Part shown: one piece after another, positions 9,912 to 19,241 of the stretch | Position numbering within the stretch: position 1 is the first letter of the stretch | How the letters are laid out: the number at the start of each line of letters is the position of its first letter | Translations under genes and position numbers: made by a program | DNA from: Beijerinckiaceae bacterium | GTDB taxonomy: Bacteria; Pseudomonadota; Alphaproteobacteria; Rhizobiales; Beijerinckiaceae | Assembly (NCBI GenBank): GCA_027533425.1 | Contig: JAPZUD010000003.1 | Coordinates: 5,001 to 69,000 of the forward strand | Direction of reading: 5' to 3' | Length of the DNA: 64,000 nucleotides | Notes under the pieces: generated by a model | The model's input: only the letters and a program-made list of their open reading frames with translations | What the model was told of the DNA's origin: nothing | Database searches by the model: none

Positions 9912-10583
9912 TCAGCGCGGCCGCACAGCCCGGGCGAAACCCGTCACGGCGCCGACCATGCGGCCATCGATCCCTGCAAAGCCATGATACCCGCGCGCCT
10001 GACAGGGATCACCCTCATCGCGCCCGCCCTCCAGCCAGACCACGCGCACCCGCGCCGCGCCCCATTGCTGGAACGGCGGCACGAGGCCGGGCAGAGTGAC
10101 GCGGCAGGAATCCTGCCGGTGATGGATGATGAGTGTCGGCGGGAGCGCGTCCGGCGAGCCGACATTCGACTGGAAATGGTCAAGCATGCCCGAGGTGATC
10201 ACCAGCCCGTCCGCCTCGAGTGCGCGGTGCATCCGGGTGGCGGCCCGGCTGGTTCCGACCACGACAACCGGCCGCGCGATCTTCCGCATGGCGGCAATGG
10301 CGCGGGAAGGGCTGCCGGAGGAGGAAAGCGAGAGCGTGGCGAAGCCGGCGGCGGCGAAGCTGCGCCGGTTGCGGATCAGCGAATTGCCCATCAGGCTGGT
10401 GATCTCGCCGCTGGCGGTGATGCCGAGATCGCCATCGCCCCCGCCCATCAGGATGATCGAGCCGCGCGGCTTGCCGGCGGGCCGGTCGAGCACGGCATCG
10501 GTGCCGAGCTCGGGCAGGATCTCGCCCGCGCGGGCGACCGAGGTGGAGAGCAGGGCAACCAGAAGCGGAAGCAGGATGCGCAT
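9912..10583 (-). CDS. Secreted alpha/beta-hydrolase-like protein
   Basis: A 223-residue protein with a clear signal peptide (RILLPLLVALLSTSVARAGE). The body reads as an alpha/beta-hydrolase-like fold: GSIILMGGGDGDLGI near the N-terminus, a candidate nucleophile turn VVGTSRAAT, PTLIIHHRQDSCR (acid strand) and GYHGFAGI (possible catalytic His). The nucleophile turn lacks the classical GxSxG, so activity is uncertain. Start ATG at 10583 with CGGAGG upstream. It is convergent with the DUF1905 gene; the two stop codons are 16 bp apart. Confidence 0.7.
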   Translation of the reverse strand: MRILLPLLVALLSTSVARAGEILPELGTDAVLDRPAGKPRGSIILMGGGDGDLGITASGEITSLMGNSLIRNRRSFAAAGFATLSLSSSGSPSRAIAAMRKIARPVVVVGTSRAATRMHRALEADGLVITSGMLDHFQSNVGSPDALPPTLIIHHRQDSCRVTLPGLVPPFQQWGAARVRVVWLEGGRDEGDPCQARGYHGFAGIDGRMVGAVTGFARAVRPR

Positions 10584-10700
10584 GGCCCCCTCCGATGCGT
10601 GACGGGAACGCAAGGACAGCGCCGAGGCTAGACCTGCCGGGCCGGAATGGCAAATGGCGGCGGATGCCACTCAGCCCGCGGGGAAAGGCGGGCACCCGGC

Positions 10701-10788
10701 CGTCATGCCCGCCCTTGGGGCGGGCATCCACGACTTCACTGTACCGGCAGAAAAGTCGTGGATGGCCGGGCCAAGCCCGGCCATGACG
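10701..10788. repeat. REP-like compound palindrome
   Basis: Outer ends CGTCAT and ATGACG are inverted. Inside are three perfect hairpins: ATGCCCGCCC / GGGCGGGCAT (10705-10727), CCACGACTT / AAGTCGTGG (10728-10761) and ATGGCCGGGC / GCCCGGCCAT (10762-10784). This is the bipartite look of bacterial REP/BIME elements. The right half matches the copy at 18380-18410. Confidence 0.8.
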
Positions 10789-10822
10789 TCGAGAACAGCG
10801 AAAGGAAGTCTACGGTTGCCCT

Positions 10823-11500
10823 CTACCGCCCGAGCGCCGCGCGGATGAAAGCCAGTGCATCCGGGCTCGCCCATTCCGCCGGGCCGGCGAGCCAGGCCAG
10901 CTCGCAGCCCTGCGCATCGATGAGGAGCGTCGTCGGCATGCCGAAAGCGCGGCCGGCCGCCTTGAGGTCCTGGAAGATCTTCGCGCTGGGATCCGAGAAA
11001 TAGGCCAGCTTCTGCACCTTGATCTCGTCGAGGAACTGCTTCGGCTTGTCGAAATTCCGGGTGTCGATATTGACCGCGACCACCTCGAAATCCGCCCCGC
11101 CGAGTTCAGCCTGAAGCTTGTCCAGAGCCGGCATTTCATGCCGGCAGGGGGCGCACCATGTCGCCCAGAGGTTGAGCAGCACAGCCTTGCCCCGGAAATC
11201 AGCCAGGGTCACGCCCTCACCCTTCGCATTGCGGAACGAAAGCGGCGTGGCGGAAGCCGGGCGTTCCGGAACCTGCAGGGCCGCGATCTCGCCTTTCACG
11301 AGGGGTTTCAGCCGCTGCGCCACGGGTTGAGCGGCCCGGCATTGTGCCGATTCTCCGGTGCCCCTCCCTTGCAGGAGGTTGCCGATCCCGCCAAAGGCAT
11401 ATAGCGAAGCGCCGAAAAGGAACGCGAGCACGATCAGCGGCGCGAGGGGCAAGCCTCTCCGGGTCGGTGCGGGTTTCGGGTTCTCCGACGGTTCACTCAA
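10823..11500 (-). CDS. tlpA: Membrane-anchored thiol:disulfide interchange protein TlpA
   Basis: A 225-residue TlpA-type thioredoxin. One N-terminal anchor ([24 protein letters not shown]) puts the thioredoxin domain in the periplasm, where [15 protein letters not shown] carries the WCxxC redox site; GMPTT is the cis-proline loop. TlpA reduces apo-cytochrome/oxidase copper sites and Sco proteins in Bradyrhizobium. A cysteine (ESAQCRAAQ) between anchor and domain may pair with one near the C-terminus (AQGCELAW). I prefer the TTG at 11500, preceded by AAGGG, over the TTG at 11539, which would overlap the argH start. Confidence 0.9.
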   Translation of the reverse strand: MSEPSENPKPAPTRRGLPLAPLIVLAFLFGASLYAFGGIGNLLQGRGTGESAQCRAAQPVAQRLKPLVKGEIAALQVPERPASATPLSFRNAKGEGVTLADFRGKAVLLNLWATWCAPCRHEMPALDKLQAELGGADFEVVAVNIDTRNFDKPKQFLDEIKVQKLAYFSDPSAKIFQDLKAAGRAFGMPTTLLIDAQGCELAWLAGPAEWASPDALAFIRAALGR

Positions 11501-11532
11501 CGGTCTGTTCCCTTTTTCATCGAGGTAGTCAC

Positions 11533-12948
11533 GTGGCAAACGAAATGTGGGGCGGCCGCTTCGCCGAAGGCCCGGCGGCCATCATGCAGGAGATCAACGC
11601 ATCGATCGGCTTCGACAAGCGCCTCGCCGCGCAGGATATCCGCGGCTCAATGGCGCATGCCGAGATGCTGGCCGCACAGGGCATCATCGATCCGCAATCT
11701 GCCGAAGCGATCATCCAGGGGCTCGGCAAGGTCAAGCAGGAAATCGACGCAGGCGCGTTCACATTCAAGACATCCCTCGAGGACATCCATATGAATGTGG
11801 AAGCCCGGCTCGCCGAGATCATCGGCGCCCCGGCCGGCCGCCTCCACACCGCACGCTCGCGCAATGACCAGGTGGCAACCGATTTCCGCCTCTGGGTGCG
11901 CGACACGATCGACGCGATCGACGCTGCCCTCGGCGATCTGCAGCAGGCGCTGTGCGAGAAGGCGCTGCAGCATTCCGGCACCGTGATGCCCGGCTTCACC
12001 CATCTGCAGAGCGCACAGCCAGTGACCTTCGGTCATCACCTGATGGCCTATGTAGAAATGCTCGGGCGCGATCGCGGCCGATTCCGCGATGCCCGGGCGC
12101 GGCTCAACGAATGCCCGCTTGGCGCTGCGGCCCTGGCCGGCACCTCCTTCCCGATAGACCGGATGCGCACGGCCCAATGGCTCGGCTTCGATCGTCCCAC
12201 AGCGAATTCGCTCGATTCGGTCTCGGACCGCGATTTCGTGCTGGAAACGCTGGCGGCGGCCTCGATCCTTGCGATGCATCTCTCGCGCTTCGCCGAGGAG
12301 ATCGTGATCTGGACCACGCCGCAATTCGCCTTCATCACGCTGTCCGACAAGTTCACCACCGGCTCCTCGATCATGCCGCAGAAGCGCAACCCCGATGCGG
12401 CCGAACTGGTCCGCGCCAAGACGGGGCGGATCTTCGGGGCCATGGTCGGCATGCTCACCGTGATGAAGGGCCTCGCCCTCGCCTATGCGAAGGACATGCA
12501 GGAGGACAAGGAACCGACCTTCGACGCGCTCGATGCCCTCGCCCTCGCGCTTGCGGCAACAGCCGGAATGGTGCGCGACATGGAACCCGATGCAAAGCGC
12601 CTGAAAAAGGCGGCCGGATCGGGCTATGCCACCGCGACGGACCTTGCGGACTGGCTGGTCCGGACCCTGAAAATGCCGTTCCGCGAGGCGCATCACGTAA
12701 CCGGGCGGATTGTCGGACTTGCTTCCGAACGCGGGGTCGAACTCGAAAAGCTCAGCCTGGCCGAGATGCAGGGTATCGAGCCGCGCATCACGGCGGAGAT
12801 CTTCGAGGTGCTCGGGGTGCTGAACTCCGTCAGGAGCCGCACGAGCTATGGCGGCACCGCCCCGGCCAATGTCCGGTCCCAGGCGAAGCGCTGGCTGGCG
12901 CGCCTCGCGAAGGACAGCCTCGCCAGGCAGGCGCGGGGCCTCGCCTGA
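11533..12948 (+). CDS. argH: Argininosuccinate lyase
   Basis: A 471-residue enzyme of the fumarase/aspartase superfamily that splits argininosuccinate into arginine and fumarate. It has the N-terminal EMWGGRF motif, [22 protein letters not shown] and the signature loop [12 protein letters not shown] with the catalytic Ser. The start is GTG at 11533 with GAGGTAG at 11522-11528; an internal ATG at 11545 would cut off conserved residues. The divergent tlpA start is only 32 bp away. It heads the conserved alphaproteobacterial block argH-lptM-lysA. Confidence 0.97.
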   Translation: MANEMWGGRFAEGPAAIMQEINASIGFDKRLAAQDIRGSMAHAEMLAAQGIIDPQSAEAIIQGLGKVKQEIDAGAFTFKTSLEDIHMNVEARLAEIIGAPAGRLHTARSRNDQVATDFRLWVRDTIDAIDAALGDLQQALCEKALQHSGTVMPGFTHLQSAQPVTFGHHLMAYVEMLGRDRGRFRDARARLNECPLGAAALAGTSFPIDRMRTAQWLGFDRPTANSLDSVSDRDFVLETLAAASILAMHLSRFAEEIVIWTTPQFAFITLSDKFTTGSSIMPQKRNPDAAELVRAKTGRIFGAMVGMLTVMKGLALAYAKDMQEDKEPTFDALDALALALAATAGMVRDMEPDAKRLKKAAGSGYATATDLADWLVRTLKMPFREAHHVTGRIVGLASERGVELEKLSLAEMQGIEPRITAEIFEVLGVLNSVRSRTSYGGTAPANVRSQAKRWLARLAKDSLARQARGLA

Positions 12949-13004
12949 GGCGGGGCTTCGTGCTAACGCTTCGCCCATTGGACGTCCTTGCTCCGGGAAA
13001 CAGC

Positions 13005-13247
13005 ATGTCTCGACCTGTTCGCCTCGCCTTCATCACGATCCTGCTCGCCGGCGGCCTCGCGGCCTGTGGCAAGCGCGGTCCGCTGGAGCCGCCGCCCGGT
13101 AGCGAGGCAGCCCGGCCCAATCAGGAGCAGGCTGGCGCGGCGACCACTGGTGCCCGGCCGGCCGGCGAGACGCGGATCGGCGGCAACAAGCGGGTTCCCA
13201 TCAACCCACCGAAACGCGAATTGCTGATCGACCGCCTGCTCGACTGA
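13005..13247 (+). CDS. lptM: LptM-type small lipoprotein
   Basis: An 80-residue lipoprotein: a short signal peptide (RLAFITILLAGGLAACGKRGPLEPPP) with the lipobox LAAC followed by the CGKRGPL...P motif that defines LptM (formerly YifL). In E. coli LptM helps the LPS translocon LptDE mature at the outer membrane. The C-terminal half is a Pro/Arg/Gly-rich tail. Its place between argH and lysA is conserved in alphaproteobacteria. Confidence 0.88.
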   Translation: MSRPVRLAFITILLAGGLAACGKRGPLEPPPGSEAARPNQEQAGAATTGARPAGETRIGGNKRVPINPPKRELLIDRLLD

Positions 13248-13277
13248 CCCGCAGAGTTCCAGCCCGCAGAATTCCAG
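13248..13277. repeat. 15-bp tandem duplication between lptM and lysA
   Basis: CCCGCAGAGTTCCAG (13248-13262) is followed at once by CCCGCAGAATTCCAG (13263-13277), one mismatch. It fills most of the gap between the lptM stop and lysA start and is probably a slippage duplication. Confidence 0.7.
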
Positions 13278-13293
13278 CCCATACGAGGCTCCG

Positions 13294-14568
13294 ATGCACC
13301 ATTTCGACTATCGCGACGGCATCCTCCATGCCGAGGACGTGCCGCTTCCCGCGCTCGCCGACCATGTCGGCACGCCGACCTATGTCTATTCCAGCGCCAC
13401 GCTGGAGCGGCATTACACCGTCTTCCGGGATTCCCTCGGCCTGAAGGACCCGCATATTTTCTATGCCGTGAAGGCCAACGGCAATCTCGGCGTGCTGATG
13501 ACGCTGGCCCGGCTCGGCGCGGGCGCCGATACCGTGTCGGAAGGCGAGATCCGAAAGGCACTCGCGGCCGGCATCCCGGCGGGCCGGATCGTCTTTTCCG
13601 GCGTTGGCAAGACCGCAGCCGAACTCGCCTTCGCGGTCGAGGCCGGGATCTACCAGGTCAATGTCGAGAGCGAGGGCGAACTCGACCTGCTTTCGCAGGT
13701 TGCTGCCGCCCGCGGCAAGCGTCAGCCCATCGTGCTGCGCGTGAACCCGGAAGTCGGGGCCGGCGGCCATGCCAAGATCACCACCGGCGGGGCAGCCAAC
13801 AAGTTCGGCGTGTCCTTCTCCGAAGCCGAGCGGCTCTATGCCCGTGCGGCCAACATGCCCGGCGTTTCCGTGCAGGGCCTCGCTGTCCATATCGGCAGCC
13901 AGATCCTGAAGCTGGACGCGCTGGAGGCAGCCTTCCGCAAGCTGCGCGGCATCATCGAGACGCTGCGGGCCCAGGGCCATGGCGTGACCCGGCTCGATCT
14001 CGGCGGCGGCCTCGGCATCCCCTACCAGATGCAGGCGCCCTATGCGCATGGCCCGGAACTGCTGCAGGATTACGGCGCCATGGTCCGCGCCGTCACCGAG
14101 GGGCTGGATGTCGAGCTCGGCTTCGAGCCCGGCCGCCTGATCGCCGGCAATGCCGGCATCCTGATGGCTCGCGTCCTCTATGTGAACGAGCGCGCCGACA
14201 AGCGCTTCCTGGTGATCGACGCGGCGATGAACGATCTCGTCCGGCCGGCCATGTATGATGCCTATCACGAGATCTGGCCGGTGAAGGCACCCACCCCCGG
14301 TATCGCGCCGGTCGCCTATGACGTGGTCGGTCCGATCTGCGAATCGGGTGATACGTTCACGACCAACCGGCTGCTGCCGCCCATGGCCCCGGGAGACCTG
14401 CTGGTCTTCAAGACCGCCGGTGCCTATGGCGCGACGATGTCCTCGACCTACAATCAGCGCCTGCTGGTTTCGGAGGTCCTGGTCCGCGGGTCTGATTTTG
14501 CCGTCACGCGGCCCCGGCAGACCTATGAGCAATTGCTCGGGCAGGACCGCGCGCCGGACTGGCTCTGA
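13294..14568 (+). CDS. lysA: Diaminopimelate decarboxylase
   Basis: A 424-residue PLP enzyme that decarboxylates meso-diaminopimelate to lysine. The PLP lysine lies in FYAVKANGNLGVL; the glycine loop DLGGGLGIPY, the substrate segment GFEPGRLIAGNAG, and GPICESGDTF followed by GAYGATMSSTYNQR complete the fold-III alanine-racemase barrel and C-terminal beta domain. Start ATG at 13294. It is likely cotranscribed with argH and lptM, joining arginine and lysine synthesis genes. Confidence 0.97.
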   Translation: MHHFDYRDGILHAEDVPLPALADHVGTPTYVYSSATLERHYTVFRDSLGLKDPHIFYAVKANGNLGVLMTLARLGAGADTVSEGEIRKALAAGIPAGRIVFSGVGKTAAELAFAVEAGIYQVNVESEGELDLLSQVAAARGKRQPIVLRVNPEVGAGGHAKITTGGAANKFGVSFSEAERLYARAANMPGVSVQGLAVHIGSQILKLDALEAAFRKLRGIIETLRAQGHGVTRLDLGGGLGIPYQMQAPYAHGPELLQDYGAMVRAVTEGLDVELGFEPGRLIAGNAGILMARVLYVNERADKRFLVIDAAMNDLVRPAMYDAYHEIWPVKAPTPGIAPVAYDVVGPICESGDTFTTNRLLPPMAPGDLLVFKTAGAYGATMSSTYNQRLLVSEVLVRGSDFAVTRPRQTYEQLLGQDRAPDWL

Positions 14569-14713
14569 ACGCATCCCGAACCTGTTGATCACGCGATTGC
14601 GACAGCATGGCTGCCGGTTTGGCACTGGTCAGATCGTGCAGCCGTGCTAGCTTGGGGTGATCCGGGTATGGGGAACGGGGGCCCCTTTCCCGCCTGAAAT
14701 GGATGGGAGCGCC

Positions 14714-17395
14714 ATGGCCGATCAGCCCCGCGACGCCGCGCCGGACACATTGCCGACACAAGCCGGCACGCCTCCCGCGCCGGCCCTGCCGCTGCGCTTT
14801 CCCGCCTGGACCTGGCGCCGGACCGCCATCGGCCTGACGCTCGAGTCCATCCTGCCCGCCTTGCTCGCGCCCGCAGCGATCCTCATCGCCTTCCTCGTCA
14901 CCGCCTGGCTGGGCCTGTTCGGCGAGATTGAGCCGCTCTGGCGCGCCGCCGTGACCGGCCTGTTCGGCCTTGCCTTCCTCGCCTCGCTGCGGGGCCTGCT
15001 CGGCATCCGCCTCCCGGATGAAGCGGCGATTCGCCGCCGGCTGGATGGTTCCCGCCCTGATCTCCACCGCCCGCTCGCCACGCTCGGTGACCGGCTGGCC
15101 GCGAAGGGGGATGCCTTTGCCGAAGCGCTCTGGCTGGTCCACCAGCGCCGCGCCGAAGCCGCCAGCCTGGCCCTTGCCGCCGTGCCTGCTGACGCGCGGA
15201 TCCGCCGGCGTGACCCTGTCGCCCTGCGTGCCTTTGCCGTGCTGGCCCTTGTGGCGGCGGCCTTTGTTGCCGGCGAGGACCGGCAGGCCCGCCTCGCCCA
15301 GGCCTTCGACTGGACAACGCCCGTCATCCCGCCGGTGCCGCCGCGCCTCGATGCCTGGATCGACCCGCCCGCCTATACCGGTCGTCCGCCCATCTTCCTT
15401 TCAGCCACCGCCGATGAGGTGATCCGCGCGCCGCTCGGCTCGACCATCACGGTTCGCTCGACTGCGCCGCGTGTCGAGGGGCGGGAGAGCCTGCCGCCTG
15501 CCATCTCCGTCACGCATGGCCCGGGCCTCGAGACCCCGAAGGCGGAAGCACCGGCGGAAGGCGCCACGGCCGCGCCCGCTACGCCGCCGCGTGCGAATCC
15601 CGGCATCGTCGTCGAGAAGCGCGTCCTCAAGGCAGATGCCGATCTCCGCGTGCTGCGGCAGAACCAGGAAATCGCCCGCTACCAGCTGGCCGTCATCCCG
15701 GACCTGCCGCCCAGCGTGGCGCTGAAGGAAGTCCGCGCCGAATCGGCCAATGCCGAACGCCAGAGTCCCGGCGGTATCCGCCTCGCCTACGAAATGACGG
15801 ACGATTACGGGATCGCGAAGGCCGAGCTTGTGATCGAGCGGGCCAGCGCGCCGTTCAGCCGCCATCCGCGCACCTTGTTCCCGGCCCCGACCACCTCGCT
15901 GCCCCTGCGGCTCGGCGCGGGCGAGGCCGCCCTGCCCACCGAGGATCACCCCTGGGCCGGCGAGGAGGTTCGTGTCCGGATCAAGGTCGAGGATGATGTC
16001 GGCCAGAGCGCCTTCAGCGAATGGAAGACGGTGATGCTGCCGCAGCGTCCCTTCAGCCAGGCCTTGCCGCGCGCCCTTGTGGAGCAGCGCCGGCTGCTGA
16101 ATTTCTCGCCGATGGACCTCGCCTCGATCCGCCTCGCCTTCGATGCGTTACTGTTCGAGCCGGAGAAATTCACCCCGCGCGTGGGTGATTTCATCGCGCT
16201 TGACATGATCCGCACCGGCCTGCGCACCTCCCGCAGCGAGGACAGGCTGCGCGGAATTGCCGACCAGATCTATGATTTCGCGCTTTACCTCGAAAATGGC
16301 GACATGACCGATGCCGAGCGCCGCCTGCGCGAGGCCGAGGCCCGCCTGCGCGATGCGCTGGAACGCGGCGCCTCGCCCGAGGAGATCAAGCGCCTGGCCG
16401 AGGAGCTCCGGCGCGCGATGGACCAGTTCCTGCGCGAATTCGCCGAGCGTTCGCTGCGCGACCAGGACCGCAATGCGCGGGACCAGAGCCCGGTTTCGCC
16501 CGAGCGTCTGCTCACCCAGCGCGATCTGGCCGAGATGCTGCGCAAGATCGAGGAAATGGCGCGCTCCGGCAATACGGCGGAAGCGCAGCGCCTGCTCAAT
16601 GAATTGCGGCAGATGATGGAGAATCTCCGTTCCGCCCGCCGGCAGGATGTCGATCCGCGCATGCGCGAACTCGGGCAGCAGCTCGAGGAACTCGACCGGC
16701 TGCAGCGCGAGCAGCGTGACCTGCGCGACCGCACCTTCCGCGAGGGCCAGCAGCAGCGCGGCCAGCGCCAGCAGGGACAGCAGGGCCAGCGGCAACAGGG
16801 CCAGCAAGGCCAGCAACAGCGTGGCCAGCGCCAACCCGGCCAGCAGGGGCAGGAAGGCGGCAGCCTGGAGGAGCAGCAGCAGGCCTTGCGGGACCGGCTG
16901 CGCCAGCTCCGCGAACGGCTCCAGCAGCGCGGCATGCAGGAAGGCGAAGGGTTCGGCGAGGCCGAGGAGGGCATGGGCGATGCGCAGGGCCAGCTTGGCC
17001 AGGGCAATCCCGGTGATGCCACCGAAGGCCAGCAGCGCGCACTTGACGGCCTTGGCCGCGCGGCGCAGGGCATGGCACAGGAGCTCCAGCGCCAGCTCGG
17101 CCAGGGTAACGAGCCCGGCGAGGGCGAAGGGGAAGGCCCCGGTCTCGGCCAGCCCGGACCGGGCCAGCGTGGCCGCGCCGAGAACCGGATGGACCCGCTG
17201 GGCCGGCCTCAGGCCAACCAGCGCCGTGATTTCGAGGACAATACCACCAATCCGGATATTGGCAGAAACGACCTGCAGGGTTCGATCAGCGAGCGCGCCG
17301 AACGAGTGCTGCGCGAATTGCGCCGCCGGCTCGGCGAATTCGACCGGCCCCAGGGTGAACTCGACTATCTCGACCGCCTGCTGCGCCAGCGCTGA
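14714..17395 (+). CDS. DUF4175 (TIGR02302) large membrane protein with Gln/Gly-rich tail
   Basis: An 893-residue protein of the alphaproteobacterial TIGR02302 family. Two or three hydrophobic segments lie in the first ~190 residues (LLAPAAILIAFLVTAWLGL; LFGLAFLASLRGLLG; FAVLALVAAAFVAGE). A large periplasmic region follows, then long charged helices likely to form coiled coils (EIKRLAEELRRAMDQF), then a low-complexity stretch of QQG/GQR repeats at about nt 16750-16860 and a Gly/Glu-rich region. Function unknown. Start chosen at the ATG at 14714, behind GGGAG; the frame is open to 14657. Its place after lysA is conserved. Confidence 0.88.
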   Translation: MADQPRDAAPDTLPTQAGTPPAPALPLRFPAWTWRRTAIGLTLESILPALLAPAAILIAFLVTAWLGLFGEIEPLWRAAVTGLFGLAFLASLRGLLGIRLPDEAAIRRRLDGSRPDLHRPLATLGDRLAAKGDAFAEALWLVHQRRAEAASLALAAVPADARIRRRDPVALRAFAVLALVAAAFVAGEDRQARLAQAFDWTTPVIPPVPPRLDAWIDPPAYTGRPPIFLSATADEVIRAPLGSTITVRSTAPRVEGRESLPPAISVTHGPGLETPKAEAPAEGATAAPATPPRANPGIVVEKRVLKADADLRVLRQNQEIARYQLAVIPDLPPSVALKEVRAESANAERQSPGGIRLAYEMTDDYGIAKAELVIERASAPFSRHPRTLFPAPTTSLPLRLGAGEAALPTEDHPWAGEEVRVRIKVEDDVGQSAFSEWKTVMLPQRPFSQALPRALVEQRRLLNFSPMDLASIRLAFDALLFEPEKFTPRVGDFIALDMIRTGLRTSRSEDRLRGIADQIYDFALYLENGDMTDAERRLREAEARLRDALERGASPEEIKRLAEELRRAMDQFLREFAERSLRDQDRNARDQSPVSPERLLTQRDLAEMLRKIEEMARSGNTAEAQRLLNELRQMMENLRSARRQDVDPRMRELGQQLEELDRLQREQRDLRDRTFREGQQQRGQRQQGQQGQRQQGQQGQQQRGQRQPGQQGQEGGSLEEQQQALRDRLRQLRERLQQRGMQEGEGFGEAEEGMGDAQGQLGQGNPGDATEGQQRALDGLGRAAQGMAQELQRQLGQGNEPGEGEGEGPGLGQPGPGQRGRAENRMDPLGRPQANQRRDFEDNTTNPDIGRNDLQGSISERAERVLRELRRRLGEFDRPQGELDYLDRLLRQR

Positions 17396-17495
17396 CAGCG
17401 TCCAAAAGTAGCGGGACCGCCCCCTTCCCGGCGCGGTTCCGCTCGCCTAAAGAAAGGTATGCCCGGGCAGGGCATCACGGAAGCGAGGGGGAAAC

Positions 17496-17678
17496 ATGAT
17501 GAATGCCGTCGTCGGCGTGGCCGTCGGAGCCGTCACCCTCGTCTTGCTGCTGGGCCTCGTGAATATGATGCGCGGCGGATCGCCCAACCGATCCCAGCAA
17601 TTGATGCGCTGGCGCGTCGGCCTGCAATTCCTCGCCGTTGTCATCATGATGGGCGTCATCTGGGTCAAGAGCGGCTGA
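17496..17678 (+). CDS. HIG1-domain twin-transmembrane protein
   Basis: A 60-residue protein with two membrane helices joined by the HIG1 loop: GLVNMMRGGSPNRSQQLMRWRVGLQF. Mitochondrial HIG1 proteins stabilise respiratory supercomplexes; bacterial ones are uncharacterised small inner-membrane proteins. ATG codons at 17496 and 17499 both follow GAGGGG. In Hyphomicrobiales it commonly precedes the cobalamin adenosyltransferase gene; here pagL is inserted between them. Confidence 0.88.
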   Translation: MMNAVVGVAVGAVTLVLLLGLVNMMRGGSPNRSQQLMRWRVGLQFLAVVIMMGVIWVKSG

Positions 17679-17738
17679 TCGCGGCCGACCGGCAGCCTTC
17701 CTGCTTTTCCATTCGGTTAACCTTAACGATTTCTCGCC

Positions 17739-18320
17739 ATGGTCTCCGGCATGGAGACCCTGCGACGCCTGCTCGCGGCTGGCCTTTTCCTCATGGCAGG
17801 ATCCGCCGCGGCCGCTGACCCCCCTGTTCTCGCTGGCCCTCGCCCGCCGGGCGGCTGGCTGGCCGAAGCGCGCATCGGCCTGGCTGCGCATGACCCATGG
17901 AGCCCGGAAGCAGGCTCGGCCAATCTCGCCGGGCTGCTGCTGTTCCGCCGGCCCTTCCTGCCCGCCCATGCGCCGGCAGCACTGGTCCCCCTGCCCCATC
18001 TCGGCCTTTCGGCCAGCCTCGGCGGCAAGACCAGCCATGTCCATGCCGGGCTGACCTGGCAGGTTGAACTCACCACCCGGCTGTTCGTCGAAGGAAGCGC
18101 CGGCATCGCGCTCCATGATGGCCATACCGGCCGGGCCATCCCCGCCGGCCGCGTCGCGCTCGGCTGCCGCGCCCTGTTCCGCGAGGCGGCCTCTGTCGGC
18201 TACCGGCTCGACGGCGGCTGGACCATCACAGCCGGGCTCGAGCATCTCTCGAATGGCGGCCGTTGCAACGCCAATCGCGGATTGACGAATGTCGGCATGA
18301 TGCTGGGCTACCGGTTCTGA
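17739..18320 (+). CDS. PagL-like lipid A 3-O-deacylase (acyloxyacyl hydrolase)
   Basis: A 193-residue outer-membrane protein with a signal peptide (LLAAGLFLMAGSAAAA) and amphipathic beta strands ending in LGYRF, the terminal aromatic of outer-membrane barrels. The C-terminal EHLSNGGRCNANRGLTNVG carries the PagL catalytic His-Ser pair and the conserved Asn/Gly pattern. PagL removes the 3-O acyl chain from lipid A. Upstream is TTAACCTTAAC, a possible but badly spaced CtrA site. Confidence 0.85.
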   Translation: MVSGMETLRRLLAAGLFLMAGSAAAADPPVLAGPRPPGGWLAEARIGLAAHDPWSPEAGSANLAGLLLFRRPFLPAHAPAALVPLPHLGLSASLGGKTSHVHAGLTWQVELTTRLFVEGSAGIALHDGHTGRAIPAGRVALGCRALFREAASVGYRLDGGWTITAGLEHLSNGGRCNANRGLTNVGMMLGYRF

Positions 18321-18379
18321 GGGTTGGGGCCATCGGAAACGGGCAATGGGCAGTCGGCGATCGGGATACCCACAGGGTT

Positions 18380-18410
18380 CGTCATGGCCGGACCAGGCCC
18401 GGCCATGACG
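18380..18410. repeat. REP-like palindrome, second copy
   Basis: Perfect 12-bp arms CGTCATGGCCGG (18380-18391) and CCGGCCATGACG (18399-18410) with a 7-nt loop, between the pagL-like gene and pduO. The right arm is the same sequence as the right end of the element at 10701-10788. Flanking GGGCAATGGGCAG and CTGCTGCCCAC look like decayed inverted ends. Confidence 0.75.
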
Positions 18411-18497
18411 GTGTGGGCGGATCCAGACTGCCTCCTGCCTGCTGCCCACTCCCCCGTTCCCCTTGAAATTCCGGCGCCCCCGGCCATAGTGCCCGGC

Positions 18498-19094
18498 ATG
18501 GTCAAGCTCAATCGAATCTACACCCGCACCGGCGATGCCGGCACGACCGGCCTCGGCGATGGCGCCCGCGTGCCGAAATTCGACCTTCGCGTCGAATCCT
18601 ACGGAACAGTGGACGAAACCAATGCCGCGATCGGCCTTGCCCGCCTGCACAGCGCGGCCGAACCGGAGATCGACGCGATCCTCGCCCGCATCCAGAATGA
18701 TCTGTTCGATCTCGGCGCCGATCTCTGCACGCCGGATCGCGGCCAGCCCCTGGGCTGGGAGCCGTTGCGCATTGTCGACAACCAGGTCGCGCGGCTCGAA
18801 AGCGAGATCGACCGCATGAATGCCCGGCTCCGGCCGCTGAAATCCTTCACCCTGCCCGGTGGCAGCGCCCTCGCGGCCTATCTCCATCTCTCCCGCACCA
18901 TGGCGCGCCGGGCCGAACGGCAGATGTGCCGGCTCGCGGCGATCGAGGGCGAACCGGTCAGCCCGGCAGCGCTGAAATACATCAACCGTCTCTCCGACCT
19001 GCTCTTCGTCCTGTCCCGCAACGCCAATGGCGATGGCGCCGGCGATGTGCTCTGGGTGCCCGGCCTGACGCGGGACCAGCCTGCGGCGGAATAA
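18498..19094 (+). CDS. PduO-type cob(I)alamin adenosyltransferase
   Basis: A 198-residue ATP:corrinoid adenosyltransferase. Diagnostic segments are IYTRTGDAGTTGLGDG (ATP site), SYGTVDETNAAIGLAR, LPGGSALAAYLHLSRTMARRAER and INRLSDLLFVLSR. It makes adenosylcobalamin for enzymes such as methylmalonyl-CoA mutase. The reading frame runs back to 18324 through the REP element, but the family start is the ATG at 18498. It precedes etfBA in the usual Hyphomicrobiales order. Confidence 0.93.
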   Translation: MVKLNRIYTRTGDAGTTGLGDGARVPKFDLRVESYGTVDETNAAIGLARLHSAAEPEIDAILARIQNDLFDLGADLCTPDRGQPLGWEPLRIVDNQVARLESEIDRMNARLRPLKSFTLPGGSALAAYLHLSRTMARRAERQMCRLAAIEGEPVSPAALKYINRLSDLLFVLSRNANGDGAGDVLWVPGLTRDQPAAE

Positions 19095-19207
19095 GGCGGA
19101 ATTCATGAGGCAGGGTCGTCTACTTGACAGAAACGGCAGCGTCCTTGACCTATTTCCCGCTCCGGCGGCATCCCGGCGGGACGAAACGGAAGCACTTCCC
19201 TTTGCCG

Positions 19208-19229
19208 GATAGTTCATATATAAACTATC
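19208..19229. promoter_or_regulatory. AT-rich dyad (operator candidate) upstream of etfBA
   Basis: Perfect 7-bp arms GATAGTT and AACTATC separated by the eight bases CATATATA, a strikingly A+T-rich patch in a G+C-rich region and 64 bp before the etfB start. It is the size of a TetR/GntR-type operator or an operator overlapping a -10 element. A TTGACA lies further up at 19124-19129. Confidence 0.5.
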
Positions 19230-19241
19230 TGAGATCAAGCC

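Noticed and set aside
13201-14625. 474-codon open frame on the minus strand
   Set aside because: Antisense shadow of lysA, with no ribosome site and no recognisable domain.
17717-17727. TTAACCTTAAC before the pagL-like gene as a CtrA site
   Set aside because: The two TTAA elements are only two bases apart, not seven; at best a half-site.
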